Positions 7,033 to 12,001 of a stretch of DNA of 12,001 nucleotides are shown here, in pieces. The position numbers were made by a program, and so were the translations under genes. This DNA is from an uncultured Blautia sp. (GTDB taxonomy: Bacteria > Bacillota > Clostridia > Lachnospirales > Lachnospiraceae): the NCBI GenBank assembly GCA_934394545.1, contig CAKRRG010000079.1:1-12001 (forward strand), read 5' to 3'. The stretch's first letter is position 1, and the number at the start of each line of letters is the position of its first letter. Under the pieces are notes generated by a model, which was given only the letters and a program-made list of their open reading frames with translations, was not told where the DNA came from and made no database searches.

Positions 7033-7098
7033 TTATTCTTGTTCGCCCTTCTTCATCCAGTCAGATATTTTCCAACCAGATGGCAACAACTTTGTCAT
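7033..7098 (-). CDS. 21-aa ORF between the transposase fragment and the 952-aa gene
   Basis: ATG at 7098 follows directly on the stop codon of the transposase fragment (TAAATG) and opens MTKLLPSGWKISDWMKKGEQE, ending 40 nt before the large gene. It has no ribosome site of its own and would depend on re-initiation. It could be a leader peptide, the remnant of a larger gene, or chance. No family recognised. Confidence 0.25.
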   Translation of the reverse strand: MTKLLPSGWKISDWMKKGEQE

Positions 7099-7364
7099 TT
7101 ATGCAGGCAGCAAATCCACATTTTTAATAATTTCTTCAATCTGTTTTTCTTCCATTTCTGCCACATCAGCAATCTGAGTAGTTGTATAACCTTTGCTATG
7201 CATACTCATAACAAATTTTATTGTTGCAGCTTCTGTAGCTGCTTTTGTAGCAGATTCTCTAATGCCCATACTTAAATTACTCATTACAATCACAACCTCT
7301 CTGAAGTCTTCTCCCCATTGGAATATCATATTCGTTTCCAATGATATTGCATTTTATTTACCAG
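7099..7364 (-). pseudogene. C-terminal fragment of a PD-(D/E)XK nuclease family transposase
   Basis: This is a diverged copy of the last 85 or so residues of the intact gene at 7917-8867. Shared features are IIGNEYDIPM, EDFRE, NLS, SKGYTTTQIADVAEMEEKQIEEIIKN and LLPA at the same end position. The nuclease core (Asp and Glu-x-Gln) is absent. IIGNEYDIPM and EDFRE lie in different frames: the copy reads ATGGGGAAGAC where the intact gene has ATGGAAGAAGAC, a one-base loss. An 80-codon frame from ATG 7341 survives, but its first residues are out of register with the family. A 12-nt insertion is visible in the Ala-rich middle (ATKAATEAAT). The DNA homology appears to reach 7364, into the last codons of the 151-aa gene, so the junction lies there. 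Confidence 0.7.
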
Positions 7365-7809
7365 CCCTAATATAAAACAATGGAACCCATAATTTTATTT
7401 TTATTTTCTTACCATCCACACTATAAGCCGTCACGTCACAAGTTTCAAATTTTTCTTGATTGCAATGGTATTGTAGAGAATCTGCCTCTTGTTCCATAAG
7501 TGTATATGTGAAGCTTTCAGAGGGCATAAGAACCTTGGCATTTTCTACTATGTGACAATCTACAAGCAATTTGTTTTTATAACACAATTCAAAGCTCTCT
7601 AGTATAAATGGATTTTTACCTGTATTATAAATTTCAATTCCATGTTCTGATAAACTTGTTTTAGTACGGTATTCTTTATCTATCAGTTCCGTTTCGGGTG
7701 TAGAAACCATTTGAAAAGTAAGCTTTGGTCTTTCACAAAAAAACATCGTAATCTCATTCAAAATCCAGCCAACAATTACGCCTGCCAGAGTCGCTACTAA
7801 TTCACGCAT
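7354..7809 (-). CDS. 151-aa protein with N-terminal membrane anchor, unknown function
   Basis: No family recognised. The start at ATG 7809 is supported by AAAGGAG 7 nt upstream. Residues 4-24 (LVATLAGVIVGWILNEITMFF) form one membrane helix. The rest, about 125 residues, is a soluble domain rich in predicted beta strands: LTFQMVS, GIEIYNTGKNPFILESFEL, SFTYTLME, CDVTAYSVDGKKIKIKLWV. The 'N-G-x-x-P-hydrophobic' pattern after a strand recalls Ig-like beta-sandwich domains, but this is only a shape impression. The last codons (AGK, stop) lie in DNA homologous to the transposase fragment, so the natural C-terminus may have been cut by that insertion. It sits upstream of the 952-aa gene on the same strand with no terminator seen between, and may be a membrane partner of it. 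Confidence 0.75.
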   Translation of the reverse strand: MRELVATLAGVIVGWILNEITMFFCERPKLTFQMVSTPETELIDKEYRTKTSLSEHGIEIYNTGKNPFILESFELCYKNKLLVDCHIVENAKVLMPSESFTYTLMEQEADSLQYHCNQEKFETCDVTAYSVDGKKIKIKLWVPLFYIRAGK

Positions 7810-7865
7810 TTATAATCTCCTTTTGTTCAAGGAAAAGCTGTTCTCCTTTTATCTGGGAATGGATA

Positions 7866-7903
7866 AAAAGCCATCCAAATGAACATCCATTTGAATGACT
7901 TTT
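7866..7903 (-). terminator. Rho-independent terminator of the transposase-family gene
   Basis: On the minus strand a 16-bp stem (two G-U pairs) with loop GATGTT is followed by UUUUUA. It starts 14 nt after the stop codon at 7917. Arms are 7888-7903 and 7866-7881. It separates the transposase gene from the 151-aa gene, which therefore probably has its own promoter, although none is clear in the 56 nt left. Confidence 0.85.
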
Positions 7904-7916
7904 CCTTCACACTACA

Positions 7917-8867
7917 TTATGCTGGTAGCAATTCCTCATTTTTAATAATTTCTTCAATCTTTTTCTCTTCCATTCCCGCCACATCAGCGATCTGAGCGGT
8001 TGTATAACCCTTGCTGTACATTTTTACAATCATTTCTTTTTTACCAATCTCAATTCCAGTTTCTTTAATTTTCTGACTTAAATTACACATAACACTCACA
8101 TCCTCTCTGAAGTCTTCTTCCATTGGAATATCATATTCGTTTCCGATGATATTCAATTTTTCATTTACAGACAGATTCTGGGATAACAATGCCCCAAGTA
8201 ATCTATGTAACTCATATTTTTCTTCATGTTCAGGAAGCTCTTCTGCCAGTCCGATCATGACAATATTAATCAGATCCAACTTGCCCTTCCAGGCATGCGA
8301 ATTGACAAGACTATCCTTTACCAGGTGAATATGCTCCAAACTATTTTCCGGCATGTTCATACACACCCAGATGGAATAAACACGTTTGATATCATTATAA
8401 TTTGAATTTGAAAAATCTTTTTCTTTCTGTGAAGAAATCATGCGGCTTACATAAAAAATCGCTCGGTTTAAGATTTCATATTTCTCAGGCTCATCCTTTT
8501 GCGCTTCCACATTCACAATAATCTGTGATAATCCGTCTTTCATCCGAACATAAAAGATAATATCAAACCTTATAGTTCCTTCATGAAGCTCCTGATTTTC
8601 TGAATTAAAACCTACGACTCGCTGACCATCTTTTTCAACAACAGTATTCGTAAGTCCCGGTTCCACTGGAACAGTGTTGATAAAGGGCTCGCCTTCAATA
8701 TAAGATATTACATCTTTTGGATTCATTCCCATAAATTCATCTACTGTTTTTACCAGTATGTGTGCCAGAATGCTTTTCTGACCAAGCAGTCTTTTCGCTC
8801 TTTCGTCATACTGTGCATCTTTATCAGTTATAAGAATTGCATTCTTCGTTTCTGTATTCACTGGCAT
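7917..8867 (-). CDS. PD-(D/E)XK nuclease family transposase (Rpn-like), intact
   Basis: A 316-aa member of the PD-(D/E)XK 'transposase' family (PF12784 type, related to E. coli RpnA-E recombination-promoting nucleases). The nuclease core is visible as RFDIIFYV (Asp102), followed by IIVNVEAQKDEP with Glu121-x-Gln123, the expected catalytic set. The middle region (residues 130-250: YEILNRAIFYVSRMIS, YSIWVCMN) is typical of the family. The C-terminus, SKGYTTAQIADVAGMEEKKIEEIIKN (285-311), looks like a helix-turn-helix that could bind DNA. The first ATG (8867) is only 2 nt from AAAAGGAG; GTG at codon 3 (8861) would be better spaced, so the exact start is uncertain. It has its own promoter and terminator. 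Related copies lie on both sides (7099-7364 and 9623-10387). Confidence 0.9.
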   Translation of the reverse strand: MPVNTETKNAILITDKDAQYDERAKRLLGQKSILAHILVKTVDEFMGMNPKDVISYIEGEPFINTVPVEPGLTNTVVEKDGQRVVGFNSENQELHEGTIRFDIIFYVRMKDGLSQIIVNVEAQKDEPEKYEILNRAIFYVSRMISSQKEKDFSNSNYNDIKRVYSIWVCMNMPENSLEHIHLVKDSLVNSHAWKGKLDLINIVMIGLAEELPEHEEKYELHRLLGALLSQNLSVNEKLNIIGNEYDIPMEEDFREDVSVMCNLSQKIKETGIEIGKKEMIVKMYSKGYTTAQIADVAGMEEKKIEEIIKNEELLPA

Positions 8868-8914
8868 TACTCCTTTTCTGGCATATTCAAAAATTCTCTT
8901 CCGAATATAGTTAT

Positions 8915-8943
8915 ATTATACTCTAATTCGGCATCTGTAACAA
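8915..8943 (-). promoter_or_regulatory. sigma-A promoter of the transposase-family gene
   Basis: On the minus strand, TTGTTA (8943-8938) and a perfect TATAAT (8920-8915) are separated by exactly 17 nt. The expected transcription start near 8908 leaves a leader of about 40 nt to the start codon at 8867. Confidence 0.7.
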
Positions 8944-8991
8944 CTGCTAATTTCTATACGTGATCTTGTATTATCACAGCCCAAATGAAAC

Positions 8992-9031
8992 AGACCGACC
9001 CCTGCATAATCAATTATACTTGGTTCGGTCT
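8992..9031. repeat. nested hairpin with 9-bp outer arms
   Basis: AGACCGACC (8992-9000) pairs with GGTTCGGTCT (9022-9031) with one bulged base. Inside, ATAATCAATTAT makes a second, smaller stem. On the minus strand it begins within the stop codon of the 44-aa ORF (9031-9165) and is followed by CTGTTTCATTT, so it could serve as a weak terminator for that strand. Confidence 0.5.
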
Positions 9032-9165
9032 TACTTTATAATAAAGCATATTGTACTTGAGATATGATCTATTAAAAAATTTTTTTCTGGTTGTTTTACT
9101 GCACAGCTTACTGCACGGTTTTTGCAATAATCCCATGCTATGAACCGCCATTTAATGCTACTCAT
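9031..9165 (-). CDS. 44-aa ORF with good ribosome site, unknown
   Basis: ATG 9165 (MSSIKWRFIAWDYCKNRAVSC...) has AGGAG 6-7 nt upstream and runs 44 codons to TAA 9031, directly before a hairpin. No family is recognised. Its start overlaps the stop of the 28-aa frame upstream (ATGA). It belongs to a set of tiny ORFs discussed in the intergenic entry, and may be real, a decayed gene, or part of a structured RNA. Confidence 0.3.
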   Translation of the reverse strand: MSSIKWRFIAWDYCKNRAVSCAVKQPEKNFLIDHISSTICFIIK

Positions 9166-9278
9166 AAAAATCTCCTAGCACCTTCGAAAAGCCTTAAAAG
9201 ATCGCATTTAACGGACATTTTAATAGCGAAACAAATCACCGTTCCCATATCGGCGACATGTTTTTACTACTCATAAAA
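9158..9278. repeat. direct repeat of an SD-plus-start segment
   Basis: CTACTCATAAAA occurs at 9158-9169 and 9267-9278. On the minus strand each copy is preceded by GGAG and reads as ribosome site plus TTTTATGAGTAG. The spacing is 109 nt. Beyond the 12 matched bases the copies diverge. Confidence 0.5.
9162..9248 (-). CDS. 28-aa ORF, unknown
   Basis: ATG 9248 opens MGTVICFAIKMSVKCDLLRL and ends in FEGARRFL with a stop that overlaps the next ATG. It lacks its own ribosome site; the upstream SD (AAGGAG) belongs to a 12-codon frame starting at ATG 9274 (MSSKNMSPIWER) in a different frame. The peptide string seems familiar as a short hypothetical protein in Lachnospiraceae, but I cannot confirm that. 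Confidence 0.25.
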   Translation of the reverse strand: MGTVICFAIKMSVKCDLLRLFEGARRFL

Positions 9279-9318
9279 CTCCTTATTTTATGCGGGTTTC
9301 AACCGCTTTATCTTAAAT

Positions 9319-9352
9319 TGACCACGTTTTTTACACAGTAAAAGCATGGTCA
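9319..9352. repeat. strong two-part hairpin upstream of the small-ORF cluster
   Basis: TGACCACG (9319-9326) pairs with CATGGTCA (9345-9352), with one wobble on the minus strand. Inside it TTTTAC (9329-9334) pairs with GTAAAA (9338-9343) around a 3-nt loop. That gives about 14 bp in total with a small asymmetric internal loop. No U-run follows on either strand. It lies about 45 nt before the first small ORF on the minus strand and could be a regulatory leader or an inverted-repeat operator. Confidence 0.5.
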
Positions 9353-9622
9353 GTAAATAGTTAATTTGTATTTTTCGAAACTTTTTCCAGTTTAACACAA
9401 ATAATTGAAAGGTTCAAGGTTCTCTGATGTGAATTTTTTTACAAAAAACCTTTTAATTTTTAGCTGTCTATTCCCCCTTCATTTCACTTGTCAATAAAAT
9501 ATTCTGACGATATTTTTTGACATAATTAGAGTTTAAGCTTTATTGTAAATCCGCTTCCATTATGATAATATAATATAACTTTGAAAAAGGTTCAGTTACT
9601 CAAATTGAAAGAAGGTGCCGAA
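9353..9622. other. AT-rich upstream region of the decayed Rpn gene
   Basis: No gene is seen. Promoter-like boxes toward the plus strand include TTGACA at about 9518 with TATTGT 18 nt later, and TTGTAA at 9543 followed by TAATAT/TATAAT at 9566-9574. Neither pair is clean, but one of them probably served the gene starting near 9623. AGAAGG at 9610-9615 is that gene's ribosome site. Confidence 0.4.
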
Positions 9623-10387
9623 ATAAACTTTTCAGCTAATACTCAAAATCATACAAATGAGGAATCCGATCACTACATGAAACGAACAGTAAAAGCCAGT
9701 GTTTTTGAAGATTTATTTTCAAATAAGGAATATCTGCTGCAACTTTACTAGGCTTTGCATCCTGAAGATACTACCGTCTTGGAATCAGATCTGGAATATA
9801 TCACTCTCCAGCAGGTAATGGCCAATAATCCCTATAATGATCTTGGCTTCAAAGTTGGTTCCCGTTTAATGATTCTCGTAGGAGCACAGTCAACCTGGAC
9901 AGAAAATATTATTGTCAGATGTATTATGTATCTGGCTCAGACCTGGAAAGATTATTTTATTTCTTCCAAACAAAGCGTTTACGCTTCAAGGAAATTGGAA
10001 TTTCCAGAACCAGAATTATATGTTCTATATACTGGTTCCAAAACAATTAGCAAAACCGAAATTTCTCTTTCTGAAGAATTTTTTGCTGGAAAACCAATTG
10101 CAATTGATGCAAAAGTCAAGGTTCTTATAACTGGTAAAAACAACGATATTATTACCCAATACGTTTTATTTACCAAGGTCATTGATATTATGGTAACCTT
10201 ATATAGTCAGGAAGAGGTTTTACGTGATTATGTTACAAGTGAAAAATTCACCTCAGAGGTAAAAGGCATCGTCGAACTTTCACAGGAACTTGGCCGGTCC
10301 TTCGCAGACACAGTTTCCTATGTTGCAAAAAAATGCAACGTTTCCAGAGATATTGCGGAGCGGAAGGTGAATTCTTTTTGGAATTGA
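9623..10387 (+). pseudogene. Rpn family recombination-promoting nuclease / putative transposase, decayed
   Basis: The family is recognised from MKRTVKASVFEDLFSNKEY (from 9677), LHPEDT, YNDLGF, RLMILV.AQSTWT, PELYVLYTG, LSEEFF and QYVLFTKV. Four lesions are visible. The codon 7 nt after AGAAGG is ATA (9623) where an ATG would be expected. An in-frame TAG lies at 9749-9751, inside the usual LYKALHPED. The catalytic Glu of the E-x-Q motif is Gly (GGA at 9881-9883, one transition from GAA). About 45-50 residues are missing after VLFTKV near 10180, where the frame jumps to the C-terminal IMVTLYSQEEVLRDYV. The C-terminal helical module (VSYVAKKCNVSRDIAERKV) is intact. A 210-codon frame from TTG 9755 survives but would give an inactive product. 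It differs in subfamily from the gene at 7917-8867. Confidence 0.8.
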
Positions 10388-10421
10388 AAGCGGCCCCTAT
10401 TCCCAACAGTTTTATAAACAC

Positions 10422-10447
10422 TGAGGCAGCCTTTAAAGACTGCCTCA
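10422..10447 (+). terminator. terminator-like hairpin after the decayed Rpn gene
   Basis: TGAGGCAG (10422-10429) pairs with CTGCCTCA (10440-10447), with an inner CTTTAAAG. It is followed by ATTTAATTATT, a weak U-rich tail. It lies 35 nt after the stop at 10387. Confidence 0.65.
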
Positions 10448-10749
10448 ATTTAATTATTACAAGCTGCTTTATTTACGATATCATTCTATAATGTACGAAA
10501 TTTGATGTCAACATTATAAAAGTTGCAATAGAGTCTTATTTTAAATGCATGCTATTACATCGCTCATACAAACTTTATAGTTTTATGAGTCATCTGCTAA
10601 TCCCTTTAAAATAAGTAAACTTAATACTTGGGAAAGTTTTTCTCTGTCAATTTTTTGTATGAAATTCCACATCCTTCCATTGGTAGAAAGCAGTTCTCCA
10701 ACCCATATAATTAGGAATTCTTGCCACTTCATCGCAGTAAACCACAGAT
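10448..10749. other. convergent intergenic stretch with a 49-aa minus-strand ORF and a hairpin
   Basis: No recognised gene. On the minus strand an open frame from ATG 10732 to TAA 10583 (49 aa, MKWQEFLIIWVGELLSTNGR...) has no ribosome site. An alternative frame of the same DNA reads YCDEVARIPNYMGWRTAFYQW from about 10745, which is also protein-like, so this is probably a gene relic whose frame is unclear. CTCATACAAACT (10563-10574) and AGTTTTATGAG (10579-10589) form a hairpin with one bulge over the stop of that ORF. It may end minus-strand transcription but lacks a U-run. Confidence 0.4.
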
Positions 10750-10878
10750 TTAGTTTTCCGATTCCGCAGAAATCTTAGTTACCACAGCAGTTTTGTCCCC
10801 AATGGAATGAGGTTCTGAAAACTGTGTTATTGCCAGACAAGCAAGGCCAATGCCCAGCATACTGATTGCGGATTTCAT
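10750..10878 (-). CDS. 42-aa hydrophobic ORF coupled to the acetyltransferase gene
   Basis: ATG 10878 overlaps the acetyltransferase stop (ATGA), so translation could be coupled. It reads MKSAISMLGIGLACLAITQF... and stops at 10750. Residues 3-19 are hydrophobic and could be one membrane helix or a signal peptide. No family recognised. It could be the beginning of a longer gene lost in the relic just downstream. Confidence 0.4.
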   Translation of the reverse strand: MKSAISMLGIGLACLAITQFSEPHSIGDKTAVVTKISAESEN

Positions 10879-11411
10879 TTCAACTTTGTCCAAAACTGAC
10901 TCATGCTTTCTTCACGACTGATTCCATATATGACCGTCTGCTCGCCTGCGTCATCGGTAAACTCGCTCAGCAGGGTCATACCGCCCGCGTGGGCAACAGC
11001 AGAGGACGGAACATTTTCCTTTTTCATGTAGGAATACACCACGCCAAAAGTCGTGTTTGCAAATGTCCAATCTCGAACGGCTCTCGCCGCCTCTTTTGCA
11101 TAGCCCTGATGTTGATACGCCTTTGCGATATGATAGCCGATCTCCGGCAAGATCGTACCATTGATGTTCTGCATGGTCAGCCCGCAGTCACCTATCATTT
11201 CTCCTGTGATTTTCAGGCAGACCGCCCACAAGCCAAATCCAAATACACGGTAACGCTCCATATTTTTATTGATCCAATTCTGCACCCGTGCTTCATCGAA
11301 GGTATAAGGGTAGTGCTGCATAATGTCAGAATCGGCAAGCACGGCATACAGTGCATCAAAATCATCGGGTGTCATTTCCCGCAGATAAAGGCGCTCTGTC
11401 TCTAATTTCAT
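10875..11411 (-). CDS. GNAT family N-acetyltransferase (RimJ/RimL-like)
   Basis: A 178-aa protein of the Acetyltransf_3 type, which moves an acetyl group from acetyl-CoA to an amine; the substrate cannot be read from sequence. The start is ATG 11411 (MKLETERLYLREM), with AAGGA 9 nt upstream; a TTG one codon earlier is less likely. Typical elements are LETERLYLREMTPDDFDAL at the N-terminus, GEMIGDCGL, then IGYHIAKAYQHQGYAKEAARA, where QHQGYA (about residues 101-106) is the pyrophosphate-binding loop. VPSSAVAHAGGM occupies the place of the usual N.aS..v.eklGF. It is third in an operon-like series after VOC and TfoX-N genes (51-nt gap). Confidence 0.9.
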   Translation of the reverse strand: MKLETERLYLREMTPDDFDALYAVLADSDIMQHYPYTFDEARVQNWINKNMERYRVFGFGLWAVCLKITGEMIGDCGLTMQNINGTILPEIGYHIAKAYQHQGYAKEAARAVRDWTFANTTFGVVYSYMKKENVPSSAVAHAGGMTLLSEFTDDAGEQTVIYGISREESMSQFWTKLK

Positions 11412-11462
11412 CAATCTTTTTCCTTTTCACCAGCGGTAGTGTCACATTTTACTACCCCACAA

Positions 11463-11801
11463 TTACAGAGTATCCATAGATTTCTTTTTATTGTTTGATT
11501 TATGAACCGGCAATTCATCATACATTGCATTGAAGAGTCCAGCCAGGTATTCTTTACTGTCAACATCTTCTACTAACAACATCTCTTTTGCCCCTTCATA
11601 TGGTAATTCATAAGTCGCAGTTGTCATATAAGAAACTGCAGATTTTGTCGGTTTCACAAGTAACCTGTCATCATATATGCCTCCGGCAATTCTGCCCCGA
11701 TAATATATGATATACTCTCCCATCATTGCACGATAATTAATTTCTTCTAAACCAGATAACTGCTCTAATATAAATTGTAAATATTCTTTGCTAGAAGCCA
11801 T
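11463..11801 (-). CDS. TfoX N-terminal domain protein
   Basis: A 112-aa protein that is essentially one TfoX_N domain (PF04993). Recognisable parts are YLQFILEQLSGLEEINYRAM at the start, RAMMGEYIIYYRGRIAGGIYD with the conserved R-x-M-x-G-x-Y, LLVKPT, and YELPYEGAKEML. The stand-alone domain is widespread, and its biochemical role in Firmicutes is unknown; the C-terminal TfoX domain of proteobacterial competence regulators is absent. ATG 11801 has AAAGGA 7 nt upstream. The VOC gene ends 33 nt before it and the GNAT gene follows after 51 nt, so a shared transcript is likely. Confidence 0.88.
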   Translation of the reverse strand: MASSKEYLQFILEQLSGLEEINYRAMMGEYIIYYRGRIAGGIYDDRLLVKPTKSAVSYMTTATYELPYEGAKEMLLVEDVDSKEYLAGLFNAMYDELPVHKSNNKKKSMDTL

Positions 11802-11834
11802 GTTTTTGTCCTTTCAAATACCTGCATTTTCCCA

Positions 11835-12001
11835 TTATACTGTAATCTCAATTTGATTATCCTCAACCGCAACAATGCAGCTTTCGTAATATCCGTCACC
11901 CGTAGTCCTTGGTCCACTAATAATCTCATAACCATCCGCTTTTAATTCTGCTGTCAATGCATCTACTTTTTCTATACTTCCCACGCTAAAAGCTATATGT
12001 G
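11835..12001 (-). CDS. VOC family (glyoxalase/bleomycin-resistance-like) protein, C-terminal part
   Basis: The last 54 codons of a gene that begins beyond the window. The reading [39 protein letters not shown] and [12 protein letters not shown] is the second half of a VOC fold (glyoxalase I/dioxygenase superfamily). The Glu in the final QIEITV sits where the family places its last metal ligand. Substrate unknown. It stops 33 nt before the TfoX-N gene and is probably the upstream gene of that operon. Confidence 0.85.
   Translation of the reverse strand, partial: HIAFSVGSIEKVDALTAELKADGYEIISGPRTTGDGYYESCIVAVEDNQIEITV

Noticed and set aside
10866..11405. 179-codon plus-strand ORF opposite the GNAT gene
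   Set aside because: The minus-strand frame has clear GNAT motifs and a ribosome site; the plus frame is its mirror with no recognisable domain.
1..12001. CRISPR array or tandem repeat block
   Set aside because: Looked for regularly spaced repeats of 20-40 nt and found none; the only direct repeats are the 12-mer pair at 9158/9267 and the transposase 3' ends.

Overview
The window looks like a chromosomal accessory region of a gut Clostridia genome, most likely Lachnospiraceae. The indications are moderate-to-low GC, strong AAGGAG Shine-Dalgarno sites, an EFR1-type ferredoxin tail, a tnpV-type transposon remnant, PrgI/VirB4 conjugation remnants and several PD-(D/E)XK 'transposase' (Rpn-like) genes. 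Almost everything intact is on the minus strand. No rRNA, tRNA or CRISPR array was seen.

Layout. 1-1326: a membrane sensor histidine kinase, cut by the window edge, whose last visible residues switch in frame into the middle of a response-regulator receiver domain. 1394-1690: a 98-aa three-helix membrane protein. 1847-3333: a mosaic of broken genes. It holds a 5'-truncated PrgI-like gene, the N-terminal part of a VirB4-like conjugation ATPase joined to the ferredoxin tail of an EFR1 protein that has lost one cluster cysteine, and a short new gene start running into a GNAT acetyltransferase tail. 3334-4133: non-coding, with a promoter/operator-like palindrome and a decayed tnpV gene.

4134-7809 is the most interesting part. 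It holds a 952-aa protein with an N-terminal DUF4062/TIR-like Rossmann-type domain and a very long alpha-helical, HEAT-like remainder. Upstream of it lie a fragment of a PD-(D/E)XK transposase and a 151-aa protein with an N-terminal membrane anchor. The big protein has no P-loop and no recognised partner. Its architecture (small enzymatic or signalling domain plus a large repeat sensor) and its setting among mobile remnants suggest an antiviral-defence or mobile-element conflict gene. That role is inference.

7917-8867 is an intact PD-(D/E)XK transposase-family gene with a good promoter and a strong terminator. 8868-9622 is long and intergenic, with two hairpins flanking a set of tiny SD-preceded ORFs on the minus strand. 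9623-10387 (plus) is a second, decayed Rpn-type nuclease with a lost start codon, an in-frame amber stop, a probable active-site Glu-to-Gly change and an internal deletion, followed by a terminator. 10583-12001 (minus) is an operon-like run of VOC protein, TfoX-N protein and GNAT acetyltransferase, ending in a 42-aa ORF that overlaps by ATGA.

The recurring theme is in-frame joining of unrelated gene halves (kinase/regulator, VirB4/ferredoxin, gene start/GNAT). This points either to repeated deletions in a decaying island or to assembly joins, and read-level checks should come first.
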